Part shown: in pieces, positions 6,047 to 6,067 of the stretch
How positions within the stretch are numbered: position 1 is the first letter of the stretch
Layout: every line of letters begins with the position of its first letter
Assembly: GCA_051878935.1 (NCBI GenBank)
Contig: JBJELB010000091.1
Coordinates: forward strand, 1 to 6,067
Length of the DNA: 6,067 bases
Origin: CANQDT01 sp051878935
Lineage (GTDB): Bacteria > Bacillota > Clostridia > Lachnospirales > Lachnospiraceae
Direction of reading: 5' to 3'
Position numbers and translations under genes: made by a program
The notes under the pieces: model-generated
Told to the model about the DNA's origin: nothing
Seen by the model: the letters and a program-made list of their open reading frames with translations, nothing else
Database searches by the model: none

Positions 6047-6067
6047 ATGATAAAAAAAAGCATGATG
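6047..6067 (+). CDS. Start of an unidentified gene, cut by the window end
   Basis: Only seven codons (MIKKSMM) are visible. The start is credible because AAGGAG (6032-6037) lies nine bases before the ATG and a candidate -10 lies about 42 bases upstream. The lysine-rich start could open a signal peptide, but so few residues allow no family call. Confidence 0.6.

Overview
The window looks like chromosome of a low-to-moderate GC Gram-positive anaerobe of the Clostridia, most likely Lachnospiraceae. The basis is gene content and style: strong AGGAG-type ribosome binding sites before every gene, AT-rich codon use, and the order PucR/CdaR-type regulator - ftsE - ftsX - coiled-coil M23 hydrolase - S41 protease. 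I recall this order from that family but cannot check it here. No species call is justified.

Layout. Positions 1-379 are non-coding: a diverged repeat copy (42-187), then an AT-rich promoter region with an extended -10 and a small palindrome. Positions 380-5496 hold five genes on the plus strand, with junctions of 13, -14, 13 and 14 nt, almost certainly one transcription unit. They are a PucR/CdaR-family regulator, FtsE (ATPase), FtsX (membrane subunit), a secreted coiled-coil M23 endopeptidase (EnvC-like layout with intact zinc ligands) and a membrane-anchored PDZ/S41 C-terminal processing protease. An intrinsic terminator follows the last stop codon (5508-5525). Positions 5521-5960 are a 440-nt palindromic element. 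A candidate promoter and the first seven codons of another gene (from 6047) close the window.

Working together. FtsEX is a type VII ABC mechanotransmitter that turns cytoplasmic ATP hydrolysis into activation of a peptidoglycan hydrolase through the FtsX extracellular domain and a coiled-coil partner. Here the likely partner is encoded next door and carries its own catalytic M23 domain. The S41 protease may limit or mature that hydrolase, and the regulator may control the unit; both are inferences from linkage.

The part least explained by known families is the repeat element. Its outer arms (5521-5591 and 5890-5960) pair along 71 positions with only three mismatches, counting three G-U pairs. 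A related copy of the right arm lies in the same orientation upstream of the regulator, so related copies bracket the operon. It could be a MITE-like mobile repeat or a large structured RNA; the sequence alone does not decide.
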